Shown piece after piece: positions 21,343-30,990 of a DNA stretch of 64,000 nucleotides. Source of the DNA: Rhodoferax sp. PAMC 29310 (lineage in GTDB: Bacteria > Pseudomonadota > Gammaproteobacteria > Burkholderiales > Burkholderiaceae_C); NCBI RefSeq assembly GCF_017948265.1, contig NZ_CP072852.1, positions 4,340,001 through 4,404,000 on the forward strand, in the 5' to 3' direction. Below the pieces are notes generated by a model. It saw only the letters and a list, made by a program, of their open reading frames with translations. It ran no database searches and had not been told where the DNA came from. A program made the position numbers and the translations under genes. Positions within the stretch are counted from its first letter, which is position 1; the number at the start of each line of letters is the position of its first letter.

Positions 21343-21819
21343 ATGAAGATTGAAAAAAACACGGCAGTCATACTGCGCTACAAATTAGCCGAGACCACAG
21401 GAAAACTGCTTGAAGAAAGCAAAACTCCCATGGTTTACCTGCATGGCGGTTACGACAACACCTTCCCCAAGCTGGAAGCCGCCCTTGAGGGCCAGGAAAA
21501 AGGTTTTCAGACCACCCTGGATCTTCAGCCTGAAGATGCTTTTGGTGCGCATGACGAGAGCCTGGTTCAAACGATTCCCAAAGCCCAGTTTCCGGCCGGC
21601 GTCAAAGTGGGCGGTCAGTTGCAAGGGGTGGGCGAAGATGGCCATGCCCAAACCTTCACCGTGATGAAAATCAAGGGTGACACGGTCATGCTGGATGGCA
21701 ACCACCCGCTCGCCGGCAAAGCCCTGCGAATCAGTGTCACCGTGTCAGATGTGCGGGCGGCTTCAAAAGAAGAAATTGCACACCGCCACGTGCATGGTGA
21801 GCACGGTCATCACCATTGA
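21343..21819 (+). CDS. slyD: FKBP-type peptidyl-prolyl isomerase, SlyD-like
   Basis: Prolyl isomerase and chaperone of the SlyD class. The split FKBP domain (residues ~1-70 and 130-145) encloses the insert-in-flap domain. The C-terminus HRHVHGEHGHHH is a histidine-rich tail suited to metal binding, shorter than in E. coli SlyD. The ATG at 21343 is preferred: the MKIEKNTAVILRY N-terminus matches the family and GGAGAG lies upstream. A nickel role is known for SlyD in E. coli, but no hydrogenase or urease gene is in view. Confidence 0.92.
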   Translation: MKIEKNTAVILRYKLAETTGKLLEESKTPMVYLHGGYDNTFPKLEAALEGQEKGFQTTLDLQPEDAFGAHDESLVQTIPKAQFPAGVKVGGQLQGVGEDGHAQTFTVMKIKGDTVMLDGNHPLAGKALRISVTVSDVRAASKEEIAHRHVHGEHGHHH

Positions 21820-21841
21820 GATGTGACTTCAGGCGTGGGGC

Positions 21842-22498
21842 CTAGTGCAGCGTGGCTGTGGCCAGTTTGCTGCCAAACCAGATGAACAGGCCACCCACGC
21901 CGCCCGACAGGGTAGCGCTCAGGCGCTTGCGGGCCCGAAAGGCCTGTGCCAACCGGGTGCCCAGGAAAATCAGGGCAGACAGATAAATGCCGCTGAACAC
22001 CATGATGATCGCGCTCAGGATCAAAAATGGCACGGCCGGCCTGGCGTAGCTTGGGTCGATGAACTGCACAAAAAACGACAGCAGAAACAAAATTGCCTTT
22101 GGGTTGAGCAGGCTGATGACCAAGGCCCGCTTGAATGGGTGTTGCAGGTTGGCGGCGCTTTCACGAGGCACCTCTGTCGCCAGTTCAGGGCTGCGGGCTT
22201 TTTGAATGGCACCCCAGATCAAGTTCAGCCCCACCCACGCGAGGTAGGCAGCGCCCGCATACTTCACCCCAATAAACAAGTCAGGGTAGGTGCGGAGCAG
22301 GCTGGCTGCGCCCAGTGCCGTCAGCAGCAGCAAGATGGTGTCGCCCACAAACACCCCCATCGCCCCTTGGTAGCCGGCTTTGACGCCGCGTGCGGCCGCC
22401 ACGGAGAGCACATAAATGGAATTTGGCCCGGGCAACAAAATGATGCCAATCGCTCCAATGACGTAAGTCCAAATGTCGGTGACGCCGTAGAAACTCAT
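21842..22498 (-). CDS. leuE: LysE/RhtB-family amino-acid exporter, LeuE-like
   Basis: Six-helix inner-membrane exporter. The N-terminus carries the LysE hallmark LLPGPNSIYVLS, and NPKAILFLLSFFVQFID matches LeuE of E. coli closely. Overall layout (218 residues, hydrophobic loops in the same places) is also LeuE-like. The substrate, leucine or related amino acids, is inferred only by similarity. No adjacent regulator. Confidence 0.83.
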   Translation of the reverse strand: MSFYGVTDIWTYVIGAIGIILLPGPNSIYVLSVAAARGVKAGYQGAMGVFVGDTILLLLTALGAASLLRTYPDLFIGVKYAGAAYLAWVGLNLIWGAIQKARSPELATEVPRESAANLQHPFKRALVISLLNPKAILFLLSFFVQFIDPSYARPAVPFLILSAIIMVFSGIYLSALIFLGTRLAQAFRARKRLSATLSGGVGGLFIWFGSKLATATLH

Positions 22499-22638
22499 GC
22501 GTGGCTCCCGGTGATGGAGCTGTAGAGGGTTGGAAAGGCGGGCGCCTTAAGGTGTTTGAAATGAGTCATGTTGTCTGAAAGGGTGGGCCATGGGACGGCA
22601 GACCTCTCTTGATGTTTATTGAGCGACGTCAGCGCAAG

Positions 22639-23724
22639 CTAGCTGGAGGGCGTCGTGGCGGGGTAGTCAATGTAACCGCTTGGACCTGGCGTGTAGAACG
22701 TATTGGCGTCGGGGGCATTGAGTGGCGCGCCAGACTGCCACCGAGCCGGGAGGTCCGGGTTGGCCAAAAAGGGCCGGCCCACGGCGATCAAGTCGGCCTT
22801 GTGCGCCATTAAGTCAGCGTCTGCCCGGGCCACGTCATAGCCGCCGCTGAGAATCAGGTTTCCTTTGAAGGTGCGGCGGAACATGTCTTTCATCGACTGT
22901 GGCACCTCTGGCGCCCCCATGGCAGCATGGTCAACCAGATGGATGTAGTTCAATGTTCGGTGAGCCAACTGCTGCGCGAGATAGGTGTAGTCCGCCTCCA
23001 TGTCGTTATACAAAGGCATATCGTTGAAGACCCCAAAAGGGGACAGACGAATGCCGACCCTGTCTTTGCCGATGGCCACGATCACGGCTTCGACCGCCTC
23101 CAGCGCAAACCGTGCCCGGTGCTCAATGGAGCCGCCGTAGGCGTCCGTGCGTTGATTCGAGGTCGGGCGGAGGAATTGCTCCAGGATGTAGCCGTTGGCA
23201 GCGTGTAATTCGACGCCGTCGAAACCGGCTGCTAGTGCGTTGCTGGCCGCCTGTGCGAACTCGGCCACGGTCGCGTTGATGTCGGTCTGTGTCATTTCAA
23301 CGGGCACAGGGTGGGGCTGGGGTCCCTTGGCATCGGTGTACATATCTCCCGTAGCTGCCAGCGGCGACGGCGCCAGTACTCGGGCACCTTCGGGCAGATT
23401 CAGGGGGTGGGCGATGCGCCCGCAGTGCATCAGTTGCATGAAGATCCGACCGCCCTTGTTATGAACCGCTTGAGCGACCGGGCGCCAGCCGTTGATCTGC
23501 GCGGGTGAAAAAACGCCTGGAATGCGGGGGTAACCCAGTCCATTGGGAGATGGTGAGGTGCCTTCGGTGATGATCAGCCCCGCCGAGGCCCTTTGCGCGT
23601 AGTACTGAACCATCAACTCATTTGGAACGTTGCCAGTGGCGCGATTGCGCGTCATCGGCGACATGACCAAATGATTTTGAAGTGGCAGTGGGCCCAGAGT
23701 GGTGGGGGCAAACAAAAGCGACAT
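22639..23724 (-). CDS. Old Yellow Enzyme-family alkene reductase (NemA-like)
   Basis: FMN-dependent ene-reductase acting on electrophilic alkenes, nitrate esters or quinones with NAD(P)H. The (alpha/beta)8 barrel covers 361 residues. The active-site His-x-x-Asn is in ELHAANGY, followed by LEQFLRPTSNQRTDAYGGS, both standard for the family. Upstream 150 nt separate it from the EamA gene with no recognised site. Natural substrate unknown; a role in xenobiotic or oxidative stress defence is an inference. Confidence 0.92.
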   Translation of the reverse strand: MSLLFAPTTLGPLPLQNHLVMSPMTRNRATGNVPNELMVQYYAQRASAGLIITEGTSPSPNGLGYPRIPGVFSPAQINGWRPVAQAVHNKGGRIFMQLMHCGRIAHPLNLPEGARVLAPSPLAATGDMYTDAKGPQPHPVPVEMTQTDINATVAEFAQAASNALAAGFDGVELHAANGYILEQFLRPTSNQRTDAYGGSIEHRARFALEAVEAVIVAIGKDRVGIRLSPFGVFNDMPLYNDMEADYTYLAQQLAHRTLNYIHLVDHAAMGAPEVPQSMKDMFRRTFKGNLILSGGYDVARADADLMAHKADLIAVGRPFLANPDLPARWQSGAPLNAPDANTFYTPGPSGYIDYPATTPSS

Positions 23725-23874
23725 GACATCCTCTCGGTGAGTCTCACAACGTAGCCAAGGCTGCAGGAAGCCGGGTGATGTGAATTGGCTTATTTAGCCT
23801 GCCAGTATGGATGCACCCTTTGCGAAATGACAAGACAGGGGCATTGACCCCTTCATCCACGCATTTTTGGGGCC

Positions 23875-24717
23875 TCAGTTGGGCCGTCGGCCCACGATCA
23901 CCAATGCCACACCGCCAAGAATGGCGAGGGAGCTCGCAATCAAGCGCAAAGTGAGGGGTTCATTCAGGAAGAGGGCGCCGCCGAGAGCCGCAATCACCGG
24001 CACGCTGAGTTGCACGGTGGCGGCACTGGTGGCGGGCAGGCCGCGTACGGCGGTGTACCAGACGGCGTAACCCAGGCCAGAGGTCAACGCGCCCGAGATC
24101 ACGGCGTAGGCCAGACCCGTGTTGTCAAAATTGGCTTGGGACAAAGTGAGGGCACTGAGAGCCAGCGTCAATACCGACGCGCGTTGAAAGTTGCCACTGG
24201 TGGTTTGGGTGGCATCGCCAGCGCCTTTGCCGCGCAGGGAGTAAACCCCCCACGCCACGCCGGCGGCCATCATCAACAAGGCGCCACCCAGTGGCGGAGC
24301 AGACAGACCGGGCAACAGCAAGGCGATCAATCCAACACAAGCGGCCAGCAAGCCGAGCGTCTGGCGTGGCGCCAAACGTTCGCCTTGCCACAGGCCGTAG
24401 CCAATCATGGTGGCCTGAACTGCCCCAAACAGCAACAAGGCGCCCGCCGCCGTGGGCAGGCTCACATAGGCCCATGAGAACGCCGCAGCGTAGGCAAACA
24501 GGGCCAGGGCAGAAGGCCAGTTGCCTGCGGGCGCCGTGTGGCCGTCTCTGACCCGAACCAACAGCCACAACACGGCCGCGCCCGAGACCAGGCGCACCGA
24601 GGTGAAGGTGGCCGGGTCAATGCCCGTGTGTTTGAGCGCTAACCGGCACAACACTGAGTTGCCGGAAAACGCCAGCATCGCCAGGGCGGTCAGCAATAAA
24701 ACACGGGCAGGGCGCAT
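23875..24717 (-). CDS. EamA/DMT-family transporter
   Basis: Ten predicted membrane helices in two EamA repeats (about residues 8-135 and 150-275), as in drug/metabolite exporters such as RhaT/YdcZ-type proteins. The ATG at 24717 gives MRPARVLLLTALAMLAFSGN, starting in the first helix. The open frame to 24780 adds a Pro-rich tail and overlaps the peroxiredoxin gene. It begins 4 nt after that gene's stop, so the two are probably one unit. Substrate not predictable. Confidence 0.86.
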   Translation of the reverse strand: MRPARVLLLTALAMLAFSGNSVLCRLALKHTGIDPATFTSVRLVSGAAVLWLLVRVRDGHTAPAGNWPSALALFAYAAAFSWAYVSLPTAAGALLLFGAVQATMIGYGLWQGERLAPRQTLGLLAACVGLIALLLPGLSAPPLGGALLMMAAGVAWGVYSLRGKGAGDATQTTSGNFQRASVLTLALSALTLSQANFDNTGLAYAVISGALTSGLGYAVWYTAVRGLPATSAATVQLSVPVIAALGGALFLNEPLTLRLIASSLAILGGVALVIVGRRPN

Positions 24718-24721
24718 GGGC

Positions 24722-25270
24722 TCAGACCTCGCCGGTGTACTCGCCGCGGGCGGGGTAGTCTTTGGCGATGGCGAAATCAACCGCGCCCAGCAAGTCCTGG
24801 AACGGTGGACGTGCGAACGGCATGGTTTGAACCGCGCCGTAATACAGCGTGCCGTCTGGGCGAATCAAAAATACACCGGGCTCGCTGAACAACGCTGGCT
24901 CTTCAATACCAATGGAGGTTTTGCCACGGCCGGCACTGATGTTCAGCCCCCACTCGCGGGCGGTTCGCAGGCTCATGCCGTAGCCAACTTTGACGCCGCT
25001 GACTTTGACCTTGTCGGCCATCAATTGAGCGCGGTCCAGTTCGTCGGCGCTCACAGCAACGAGGTTGACACCGCGCTGCGCGAACTCAGGGGCCAGGCGC
25101 TCCAACTCGAGCAGGTACTTGGCGCAAATGGGGCAATGCAGGCCGCGGTAGAAAACCAGCATGTCAAAGTGCGCGGCGGGGGCCGCACCCAGCACAAAAC
25201 GCTCTCCATTGGTCAGGGCCACGTTCAGGGCAGGAACGGGGTAGCGGGGCATGAGGGTTTGAGTACGCAT
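24722..25270 (-). CDS. Peroxiredoxin-like (AhpC/TSA) family protein
   Basis: Thioredoxin-fold protein with the peroxidatic-type cysteine in YRGLHCPICAKYLLELE (C46, C49), thus a CxxC rather than the classic PxxxTxxC. The ATG at 25270 (182 residues) is preferred to the longer frame from 25351. A divergent AraC regulator starts 166 nt away and could control it together with the EamA transporter. The electron donor and true activity are unknown. Confidence 0.83.
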   Translation of the reverse strand: MRTQTLMPRYPVPALNVALTNGERFVLGAAPAAHFDMLVFYRGLHCPICAKYLLELERLAPEFAQRGVNLVAVSADELDRAQLMADKVKVSGVKVGYGMSLRTAREWGLNISAGRGKTSIGIEEPALFSEPGVFLIRPDGTLYYGAVQTMPFARPPFQDLLGAVDFAIAKDYPARGEYTGEV

Positions 25271-25435
25271 GGGGTAGTCTTTCAAAAAAGAGAGGGAGCC
25301 AGTATCGGCGGGCGGCGGGTGCGCGGGTTTAAACCCGTGACGCGCCGCCATCAGTCACTCTGCCAATGGCGGATGTGGTGATTGTGCGGTACGATTGGCT
25401 ATGAAAAATACATTTAAGTTTGCAAATCGTTCAAA

Positions 25436-26275
25436 ATGACCTCGGTTGCTCGTCGTTTGGACCGATTGTCTGCCTTGCTAAGTGGATTGGCCCCCCGGGT
25501 GGAGGTCGCGCGTCCTCAACCCTTGCAACCGGTGCTGAGTTGGGACGCTGTGGCTCAGCCGATGCTGCACTTGCATTTGATCATGGGTGGCTTGTTTGAG
25601 CTTGGTGTGGAGGGCGGCGCGGACCTGCCAGTGCAGGGGCCTGCCATCGTGTTGTGTCGGGGGGACATGCCTCACACCTTGTCGGCCTCGTCTGTACCTG
25701 CGTTTGAGGCCATGATTTGCGCACGTGCGACGCTCGATGGACCCGCGGCGGCGCTGTTGCTGGCCGAGTTTGCCCAGCCGATGGTGGTGTCGCTGGCTGA
25801 GGCCGACGCCTCCTTGCAGCAGGTGATTCAGTTGATAGCGGGTGAGTTGCTTGATCCGCGCTGTGGTCAACCCGCTTTGCTGGACCGCGCGGGTGACATT
25901 TTGTTCATCGGCATGCTGCGCCATCTGGTCGCCCACCCGCGCACCAGTCGGGGTTTGTTCAACGGCTTGGCCGATCCTCGCATCGCCGCCACACTGGTGG
26001 CCATGCACACCCAACCGCAACAGGCGTGGACGCTGGAGACGCTGGCCCACACCGCCGGCATGTCCCGCACCGCCTTTGCCACCCGGTTTCGTGAGCTGAT
26101 GAACCAACCGCCGGGCAGGTATCTGGGGGTGTTGCGCTTGTCAATTGCCAGTCGCGCGGTGCGGGCCGGTTTGGGCCTGAAGCGGGCCGCACGCGAGTCC
26201 GGTTACGCCAGCGTGTCGGCCTTGTCACGGGCCTTGTCCCGCCCGACCCTGGATACATTTGAACGAATGAAATAA
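25436..26275 (+). CDS. AraC-family transcriptional regulator with cupin-type sensor domain
   Basis: N-terminal AraC-binding cupin-like domain (residues ~25-180; ELGVEGGADLPVQG and VLCRGDMPHTLSA) and C-terminal double helix-turn-helix (about 190-278). The HTH includes WTLETLAHTAGMSRTAFATR and ARESGYASVSALSRALSR. Divergently placed from the peroxiredoxin-EamA pair, the usual position for a local regulator, so those genes are its likely targets. Effector unknown. A perfect 12-bp hairpin follows the stop. Confidence 0.9.
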   Translation: MTSVARRLDRLSALLSGLAPRVEVARPQPLQPVLSWDAVAQPMLHLHLIMGGLFELGVEGGADLPVQGPAIVLCRGDMPHTLSASSVPAFEAMICARATLDGPAAALLLAEFAQPMVVSLAEADASLQQVIQLIAGELLDPRCGQPALLDRAGDILFIGMLRHLVAHPRTSRGLFNGLADPRIAATLVAMHTQPQQAWTLETLAHTAGMSRTAFATRFRELMNQPPGRYLGVLRLSIASRAVRAGLGLKRAARESGYASVSALSRALSRPTLDTFERMK

Positions 26276-26288
26276 ACTGTTGGCTATT

Positions 26289-26316
26289 GGGAAATCGGGG
26301 TGAACCCCGATTTCCC
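26289..26316 (+). terminator. Perfect 12-bp hairpin after the AraC gene
   Basis: GGGAAATCGGGG-TGAA-CCCCGATTTCCC, loop of 4. No T-run follows immediately, so it could stop transcription with other factors or protect a 3' end. Confidence 0.5.
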
Positions 26317-26359
26317 AGTGAATTTCTTATTTTATTTTTCAGAAAAGGAGCTTTGACGC

Positions 26360-26815
26360 ATGTTTGGAGCCGTTACCGTACGCCAGTTAATAGTCGTTGC
26401 CAGTTTGGGTGTAGCGAGTTTGACCAGTGCATTTGCCGCAGAAATGGTCAGCATCAAGGGCTCGATTGTGAACATGAGGTCGGGCCCCAGCACCCGCACC
26501 GATGCGCTATGGGAACTTAAAAAAGGCTACCCCCTGAAAGTGCTCAAGCGCAAGGGAAGCTGGCTTCAGGTGCAAGATTTTGAGAACGACCGGGGCTGGG
26601 TATCGCGCAAGCTCACCAGCAAAACCCCGTACCACGTGGTCAAGTCCAATACGGTCAATATTCGCAGCGGCCCCAGCACCAAATACTCCATTGTGGGAAA
26701 AGCTGAGCGGGGTGATGTACTGCGCACCCGTGGCAAAAAATCAGGCTGGGTAAAAGTGCAGCCCAGCAGCGGCAAATCGGGCTGGGTGTCCGGAAAATTG
26801 GTTTGGGGTTGGTAA
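26360..26815 (+). CDS. Secreted protein with two bacterial SH3 domains
   Basis: Exported protein of 151 residues. A signal peptide covers about residues 1-27 (VASLGVASLTSAFAAE). Two SH3b repeats follow, around 28-85 (VNMRSGPSTRTDALWELKKG) and 90-150 (VNIRSGPSTKYSIVGKAERG), each ending with GWVS. SH3b domains usually bind peptidoglycan or peptides. No enzymatic domain is present, so it may be an accessory cell-wall-binding protein. A good AAAGGAG ribosome site precedes the ATG. Confidence 0.85.
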   Translation: MFGAVTVRQLIVVASLGVASLTSAFAAEMVSIKGSIVNMRSGPSTRTDALWELKKGYPLKVLKRKGSWLQVQDFENDRGWVSRKLTSKTPYHVVKSNTVNIRSGPSTKYSIVGKAERGDVLRTRGKKSGWVKVQPSSGKSGWVSGKLVWGW

Positions 26816-26838
26816 GCCACTCCCATTGACTTGGGGCC

Positions 26839-27432
26839 TCAGGGCGTATTAGAACGGCTGGAGGCCATCCAGGCGATCAGCGAAGAGCGCATGGCTTCTT
26901 CCACGGTCATGTCAATCGGCTCCGCCCAGCTGCGGGGCACAAACACCGTGTATCCCCCAATCATGTAGCCCATGGGCAGGTAAACGGCGACCTGGTCGTC
27001 GCGTGCCAGTCCTTTGGGCAAACCTATGAGGCTTTGGCGGGTGACCAGACCCACAATCGACAACTCTTGGTCAGGCACGCGCAGCACGACGACCTGTTGG
27101 CTGTCCTGGTCGTGCGGCGCGAAGAAGTCTGCAAAATTCTTGAGCGATGAATAAATGCTTTTCACCACCGGCAGGTTGGTGAAAGGCAGCTCAACCCACG
27201 ACAACAGGCGAGCAGTGCCGCCTTGCGACATCAAAAATCCGACCCCCAAAATCACGCCCACCCCCAGCACAATGCCCATGCCGGGCAGGTAAACCTGGCC
27301 CACAAAAGGGCGAATTAGGGTCATGGCCAGCGATTCGGTCCACGCGATCAACAGGTAAAGCACATAGACCGTGAGGCCCAGAGGCAGCAGGGTGAACAGG
27401 CCACGGAAGAAATATTGAGACAGGTTTTTCAT
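26839..27432 (-). CDS. DUF502-family membrane protein (copy 1)
   Basis: Predicted inner-membrane protein of the DUF502 family, function unknown. Two N-terminal helices (about 10-30 and 50-72) precede a soluble part with the family motif PVVKSIYSSLKNFADFF and VVVLRVP..G(L/V)VTRQS. It lies ~100 nt downstream of prmC. A second DUF502 gene occurs at 46002-46643; the two share the layout and the VFKSIYNSVKK-type motif but differ elsewhere. Confidence 0.82.
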   Translation of the reverse strand: MKNLSQYFFRGLFTLLPLGLTVYVLYLLIAWTESLAMTLIRPFVGQVYLPGMGIVLGVGVILGVGFLMSQGGTARLLSWVELPFTNLPVVKSIYSSLKNFADFFAPHDQDSQQVVVLRVPDQELSIVGLVTRQSLIGLPKGLARDDQVAVYLPMGYMIGGYTVFVPRSWAEPIDMTVEEAMRSSLIAWMASSRSNTP

Positions 27433-27533
27433 GAGGTAGGGGGCAAGTTCTGTGCGTCGGGCGGGTCAGCATAGCAGCCGCTGAACAATGGGCCGAGTTC
27501 AGGCGCTGAATGGCCGGCCGTTGGGTGATGTGG

Positions 27534-28391
27534 TCAGGTCTGGAGTAGTCCGCCGCTGCAGCGCTCAAGGCCGCCCAAGTCTTGGCGGGACTGAACCAGT
27601 TCGAATCCGGCGTCGTGCAATAACGCGCGCACGGCTAGGGCTTGGTCGTAGCCGTGCTCCAGCAAAAGCCAACCGCCGGGGAGCAGGTGGGCTGGGGCGT
27701 TGGCGATGAGGTGGCGCAAGTCGTCAAGCCCGTCAGCGCCGCTGGCCAGAGCCTGCAAGGGCTCATGGGTGAGGGCCGCCAAGTGCTCGTCTTCGGCCGC
27801 AATGTAGGGAGGGTTGGAGACGACGGCATGAAAACGCGGCGTGTCCGGCGCCAGCGCGGAAAACCAGGCGCCTTGGCTGAAAGACACGTTCAAACCCAGT
27901 CGTTGGGCATTGGCGTGGGCCACCTCTAGTGCGTCGATGCTGAAGTCGGTGGCATGAACGGTCAGCTCGGGTCGCGTCGCCTTGAGGGCGAGGGCAATGG
28001 CGCCGCTGCCTGTTCCCAGATCCAGCACACGGGGCGCGTAAGCGTTCTGGGGTGGCAACACCTCCAGCGCCCAGTCCACCAGTGTTTCGGTGTCGGGCCG
28101 GGGGTCCAGCACCCGCGCATCCACCAGCAAATCCAGGCCGAAAAACTCTTTGTGACCCGTGATGTAAGCCATCGGCTCGCCCTGGAGCCGCCGTTGCGCG
28201 GCTGTGGTGACGGATTGCAGAGCAGCTTCAGACACCTCTTCGGTGTCATGCACCATCAGCCAGGCGCGGTTGTGCAGGTCTTGTCCGAGTGCATGCAGCA
28301 ACAACAATTGCGCGTCCAGGCGCGGCAGGCCTTGGGCTTGCAGGTCGGCCAGGGTGTGGGCGACGAGGGGCTTGGGGCAGGGGCTCGTCAT
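27534..28391 (-). CDS. prmC: Release factor glutamine methyltransferase PrmC
   Basis: SAM-dependent methyltransferase that modifies the Gln of the GGQ motif in release factors. The SAM-binding motif DLGTGSGAIALALK and catalytic NPPY (in AVVSNPPYIAAED) are present. Length 285 is usual. It follows prfA, its substrate, in the conserved hemA-prfA-prmC order. A dispersed repeat (copy B) lies in the 82-bp gap in front of it. Confidence 0.95.
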   Translation of the reverse strand: MTSPCPKPLVAHTLADLQAQGLPRLDAQLLLLHALGQDLHNRAWLMVHDTEEVSEAALQSVTTAAQRRLQGEPMAYITGHKEFFGLDLLVDARVLDPRPDTETLVDWALEVLPPQNAYAPRVLDLGTGSGAIALALKATRPELTVHATDFSIDALEVAHANAQRLGLNVSFSQGAWFSALAPDTPRFHAVVSNPPYIAAEDEHLAALTHEPLQALASGADGLDDLRHLIANAPAHLLPGGWLLLEHGYDQALAVRALLHDAGFELVQSRQDLGGLERCSGGLLQT

Positions 28392-28402
28392 GAGAGGAAG
28401 CT

Positions 28403-28456
28403 GCTATCAATAAAATAGCTGATTGCGCTCGATTGATCTGGGCTAGAGCCCAATAT
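28403..28456 (+). repeat. Dispersed ~56-bp repeat, copy B
   Basis: GCTATCAATAAAATAGCT followed by GATTGCGCTCGATTGATC and GGGCTAGAGCCCAATAT. The AT-rich inverted ends and GGGCTAGAGCCC block can fold. It lies between prfA and prmC, within a presumed operon. Confidence 0.72.
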
Positions 28457-28473
28457 GATGCTCAAACACGGCA

Positions 28474-29574
28474 TCACGCGCCAGCGCCCACTTCCAGCGC
28501 GGCCAGTTGTTCGGCCGCCTCATAGGCCTGCAGGGCTTGGATCACGTCGTCCATGTCGCCCTCCATGATGTAGAGCAGTTTGTACAGCGTGAGGTTGATG
28601 CGGTGATCGGTCAGCCTCCCTTGGGGAAAGTTGTAAGTGCGGATGCGGTCACTGCGATCGCCCGATCCAATCAGGCTCTTGCGCTGGGCCGCGTCTTTGG
28701 CGGCACGCTCAGAGCGGTCTTTTTCCTGAATGCGAGCGTTCAGCACCTTGAGCGCCTGCGCCTTGTTGCTGTGCTGGCTGCGGCCCTCCTGGCATTCAGC
28801 CACGATGCCGGTGGGCAAGTGGGTGATCCGCACCGCAGAGTCGGTCTTGTTGATGTGCTGGCCCCCGGCGCCGCTGGCACGGTAGGTGTCGATGCGCAAG
28901 TCGGCGGGGTTGATCTGGATCGCCACGGTTTCATCCGGCTCAGCCAGCACCGCCACCGTGCAGGCGCTGGTGTGAATGCGGCCCTGGGTTTCCGTGGCGG
29001 GCACGCGTTGCACCCGGTGGCCGCCCGATTCGAACTTGAGGTTGCCGTAGGCTCCTTCACCTTCGATACGAACCACCACCTCTTTGTAGCCCCCCAGTTC
29101 ACTGGCGGACTCACTCATGATTTCGGCCTTCCAGCCTCGACGCTCAAAGTAGCGCGTGTACATGCGCAGCAAGTCGCCCGCAAACAAGGCGGATTCGTCG
29201 CCGCCCGTGCCCGCGCGAATCTCCATGAACGCGTTGCGCTGATCGTCCGGGTCTTTGGGCAGCAACATGCGCTGCAACTCGCCGTCCAGTTGCGCAAGCT
29301 CGGCGGTGGCCCCGTCGATCTCCTCTTGCGCCATGTCCGCCATGTCGGCATCACCCGCCGCGCTGGCCAACAAGTCCTTGCCCTCGGCCAGATCAGCTTC
29401 ACGTTGGGTGTAGCGCGCCCAGCGGGTTGCTACGCCCGACACCTCGGTGTGTTCCCGTGAGAGCACGAGAAACTGTTTCATGTCGCTCATGATGTCCTCG
29501 CGGGACAGCAAAAATTCAAGCTCGCCGAGGCGGTCGGCATAACGTTCAAGTTGGTGGCGGAGAAAGGGCTTCAT
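28474..29574 (-). CDS. prfA: Peptide chain release factor 1
   Basis: Recognises UAA/UAG and triggers peptide release. The catalytic GGQ is in [17 protein letters not shown], the RF-1 codon-recognition region is nearby, and HSNKAQAL follows as usual. 366 residues. Second gene of hemA-prfA-prmC; its GGQ glutamine is the PrmC substrate. Confidence 0.97.
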   Translation of the reverse strand: MKPFLRHQLERYADRLGELEFLLSREDIMSDMKQFLVLSREHTEVSGVATRWARYTQREADLAEGKDLLASAAGDADMADMAQEEIDGATAELAQLDGELQRMLLPKDPDDQRNAFMEIRAGTGGDESALFAGDLLRMYTRYFERRGWKAEIMSESASELGGYKEVVVRIEGEGAYGNLKFESGGHRVQRVPATETQGRIHTSACTVAVLAEPDETVAIQINPADLRIDTYRASGAGGQHINKTDSAVRITHLPTGIVAECQEGRSQHSNKAQALKVLNARIQEKDRSERAAKDAAQRKSLIGSGDRSDRIRTYNFPQGRLTDHRINLTLYKLLYIMEGDMDDVIQALQAYEAAEQLAALEVGAGA

Positions 29575-29718
29575 GGTCGAGTAATCGGGTCATTCGTCAA
29601 AAGGGGGAGGCAAGCGCAGCGCTTGTCCTGAATCAGCGGGCGGACGGGCACTGTGGGTGTCACGGTCAGCCGACAAGGCGTGGCAACCGCAGGGCGGGGC
29701 ACGCGGCGAGCAGCGTCG

Positions 29719-30978
29719 CTAACGTTCTTTGCGCAGGAAAAAGTGCTGAATGGCCGCGCTGGCCCGGTCGCGTGCCTCAGAGTCGCCAGCGCGCAACTCC
29801 GCCATGGCGCCATGCAACATCTTTTGCGTCAGGCCTTTGGAGAGCGCTTCCAGCACGGCGTCCACATCGTCACCGCGCGCCAGTAGTTTGCGGGCCCGGG
29901 TAATTTCGGACAAACGCCATTCGTCAGCCTGAGCGTTAAGTTGTTGAATCAAGGGAACAGAGCCGCGCTGGTCCACCCAATGCAAAAAGCTCTGCACACC
30001 GGCGTCCACAATGGCTTCGGCCTGCGCCACGGCGGCCTGGCGGCTGGCCTGTGCGGTTTGCACGACACCGGCCAGGTCGTCCACGGTGTAGAGGTAAATG
30101 TCCTCCAGCGCTTTGACCTCGACTTCGATGTCACGCGGCACGGCCAGATCGACCATGAACATGGGGCGGTGTTTGCGCCGTTTGATGGCGCGCTCGACCG
30201 CGCCCAGACCGATGATGGGCAAAGTGCTGGCGGTGCAGCTCACCACCGCATCAAATTCGTGCAGACGGTCAGGTAAATCAGCCAGACGCATGACTTCGCC
30301 ACCAAAGCGGGTGGCGAGTTTTTCGCCGCGTTCCAGCGTGCGGTTGGCAATGGCGATGGATTTGGGATTTTTGGCCGCAAAGTGCGTGGCGCACAGCTCG
30401 ATCATCTCGCCGGCACCCACAAACAAAATCTTGACCTCGGCCAGGTCTTCGAACAATTGACCCGCCAAGCGAACGGCTGCGGCCGCCATGCTGATGGAAT
30501 GCGCGCCAATTTCGGTAGACGTGCGAACCTCTTTGGCTACGGCAAAGGAGCGCTGAAACAGCTGGCTGAGTGTGGTGCCCAAGGCGCCTTCGGCCTCAGC
30601 GGCACGGACCGCGTCTTTGATTTGTCCCAGAATCTGTGGCTCGCCCAGCACCATGGAGTCCAGCCCACTGGCCACACGAAACGCATGGCGCGCGGCAAAG
30701 CCGTCTTGAAGGGCGTAGGAGTGGGTGCGAAGCAGAGTGGGTGAGACGCCACCGGCCTGGGCCAGCCAGTCCAGCGTGTGCTCCAGTTCGACTTGTTCCC
30801 CAGCGCAATAGATTTCGGTGCGGTTGCAGGTGGAGATCAGGGCGGCTTCGGGTTGGCGCGAATACGAGGCGCGCAGGCCCCGCAAAGTGGGGCCCACCTG
30901 ATCCAGGGCGAACGCAAACCGACCGCGCAAATCTAGCGGTGCGGTCGTGTGATTGATGCCCAAAGCCCAGACTGCCAT
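29719..30978 (-). CDS. hemA: Glutamyl-tRNA reductase
   Basis: First committed step of C5-pathway tetrapyrrole synthesis: reduces glutamyl-tRNA to glutamate-1-semialdehyde. N-terminal catalytic signature [14 protein letters not shown]-binding [14 protein letters not shown] and C-terminal dimerisation domain are all visible in 419 residues. A TATAAT lies 6 nt upstream of the ATG (30985-30990) without an evident Shine-Dalgarno, suggesting a possible leaderless transcript. Heads hemA-prfA-prmC. Confidence 0.97.
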   Translation of the reverse strand: MAVWALGINHTTAPLDLRGRFAFALDQVGPTLRGLRASYSRQPEAALISTCNRTEIYCAGEQVELEHTLDWLAQAGGVSPTLLRTHSYALQDGFAARHAFRVASGLDSMVLGEPQILGQIKDAVRAAEAEGALGTTLSQLFQRSFAVAKEVRTSTEIGAHSISMAAAAVRLAGQLFEDLAEVKILFVGAGEMIELCATHFAAKNPKSIAIANRTLERGEKLATRFGGEVMRLADLPDRLHEFDAVVSCTASTLPIIGLGAVERAIKRRKHRPMFMVDLAVPRDIEVEVKALEDIYLYTVDDLAGVVQTAQASRQAAVAQAEAIVDAGVQSFLHWVDQRGSVPLIQQLNAQADEWRLSEITRARKLLARGDDVDAVLEALSKGLTQKMLHGAMAELRAGDSEARDRASAAIQHFFLRKER

Positions 30979-30984
30979 GTGTAG

Positions 30985-30990
30985 ATTATA
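30985..30990 (-). promoter_or_regulatory. Candidate -10 box immediately upstream of hemA
   Basis: TATAAT on the minus strand separated from the hemA ATG by six bases (CTACAC). Transcription from it would start at or next to the start codon. No good -35 box is seen. Confidence 0.45.

Noticed and set aside
27590..27615. tRNA T-loop-like GGTTCGAATCC-type sequence
   Set aside because: Lies inside prmC coding sequence and no cloverleaf can be built around it.
28507..29460. Plus-strand frame of 317 codons over prfA
   Set aside because: Antisense to an intact, conserved release factor; no recognisable domain.
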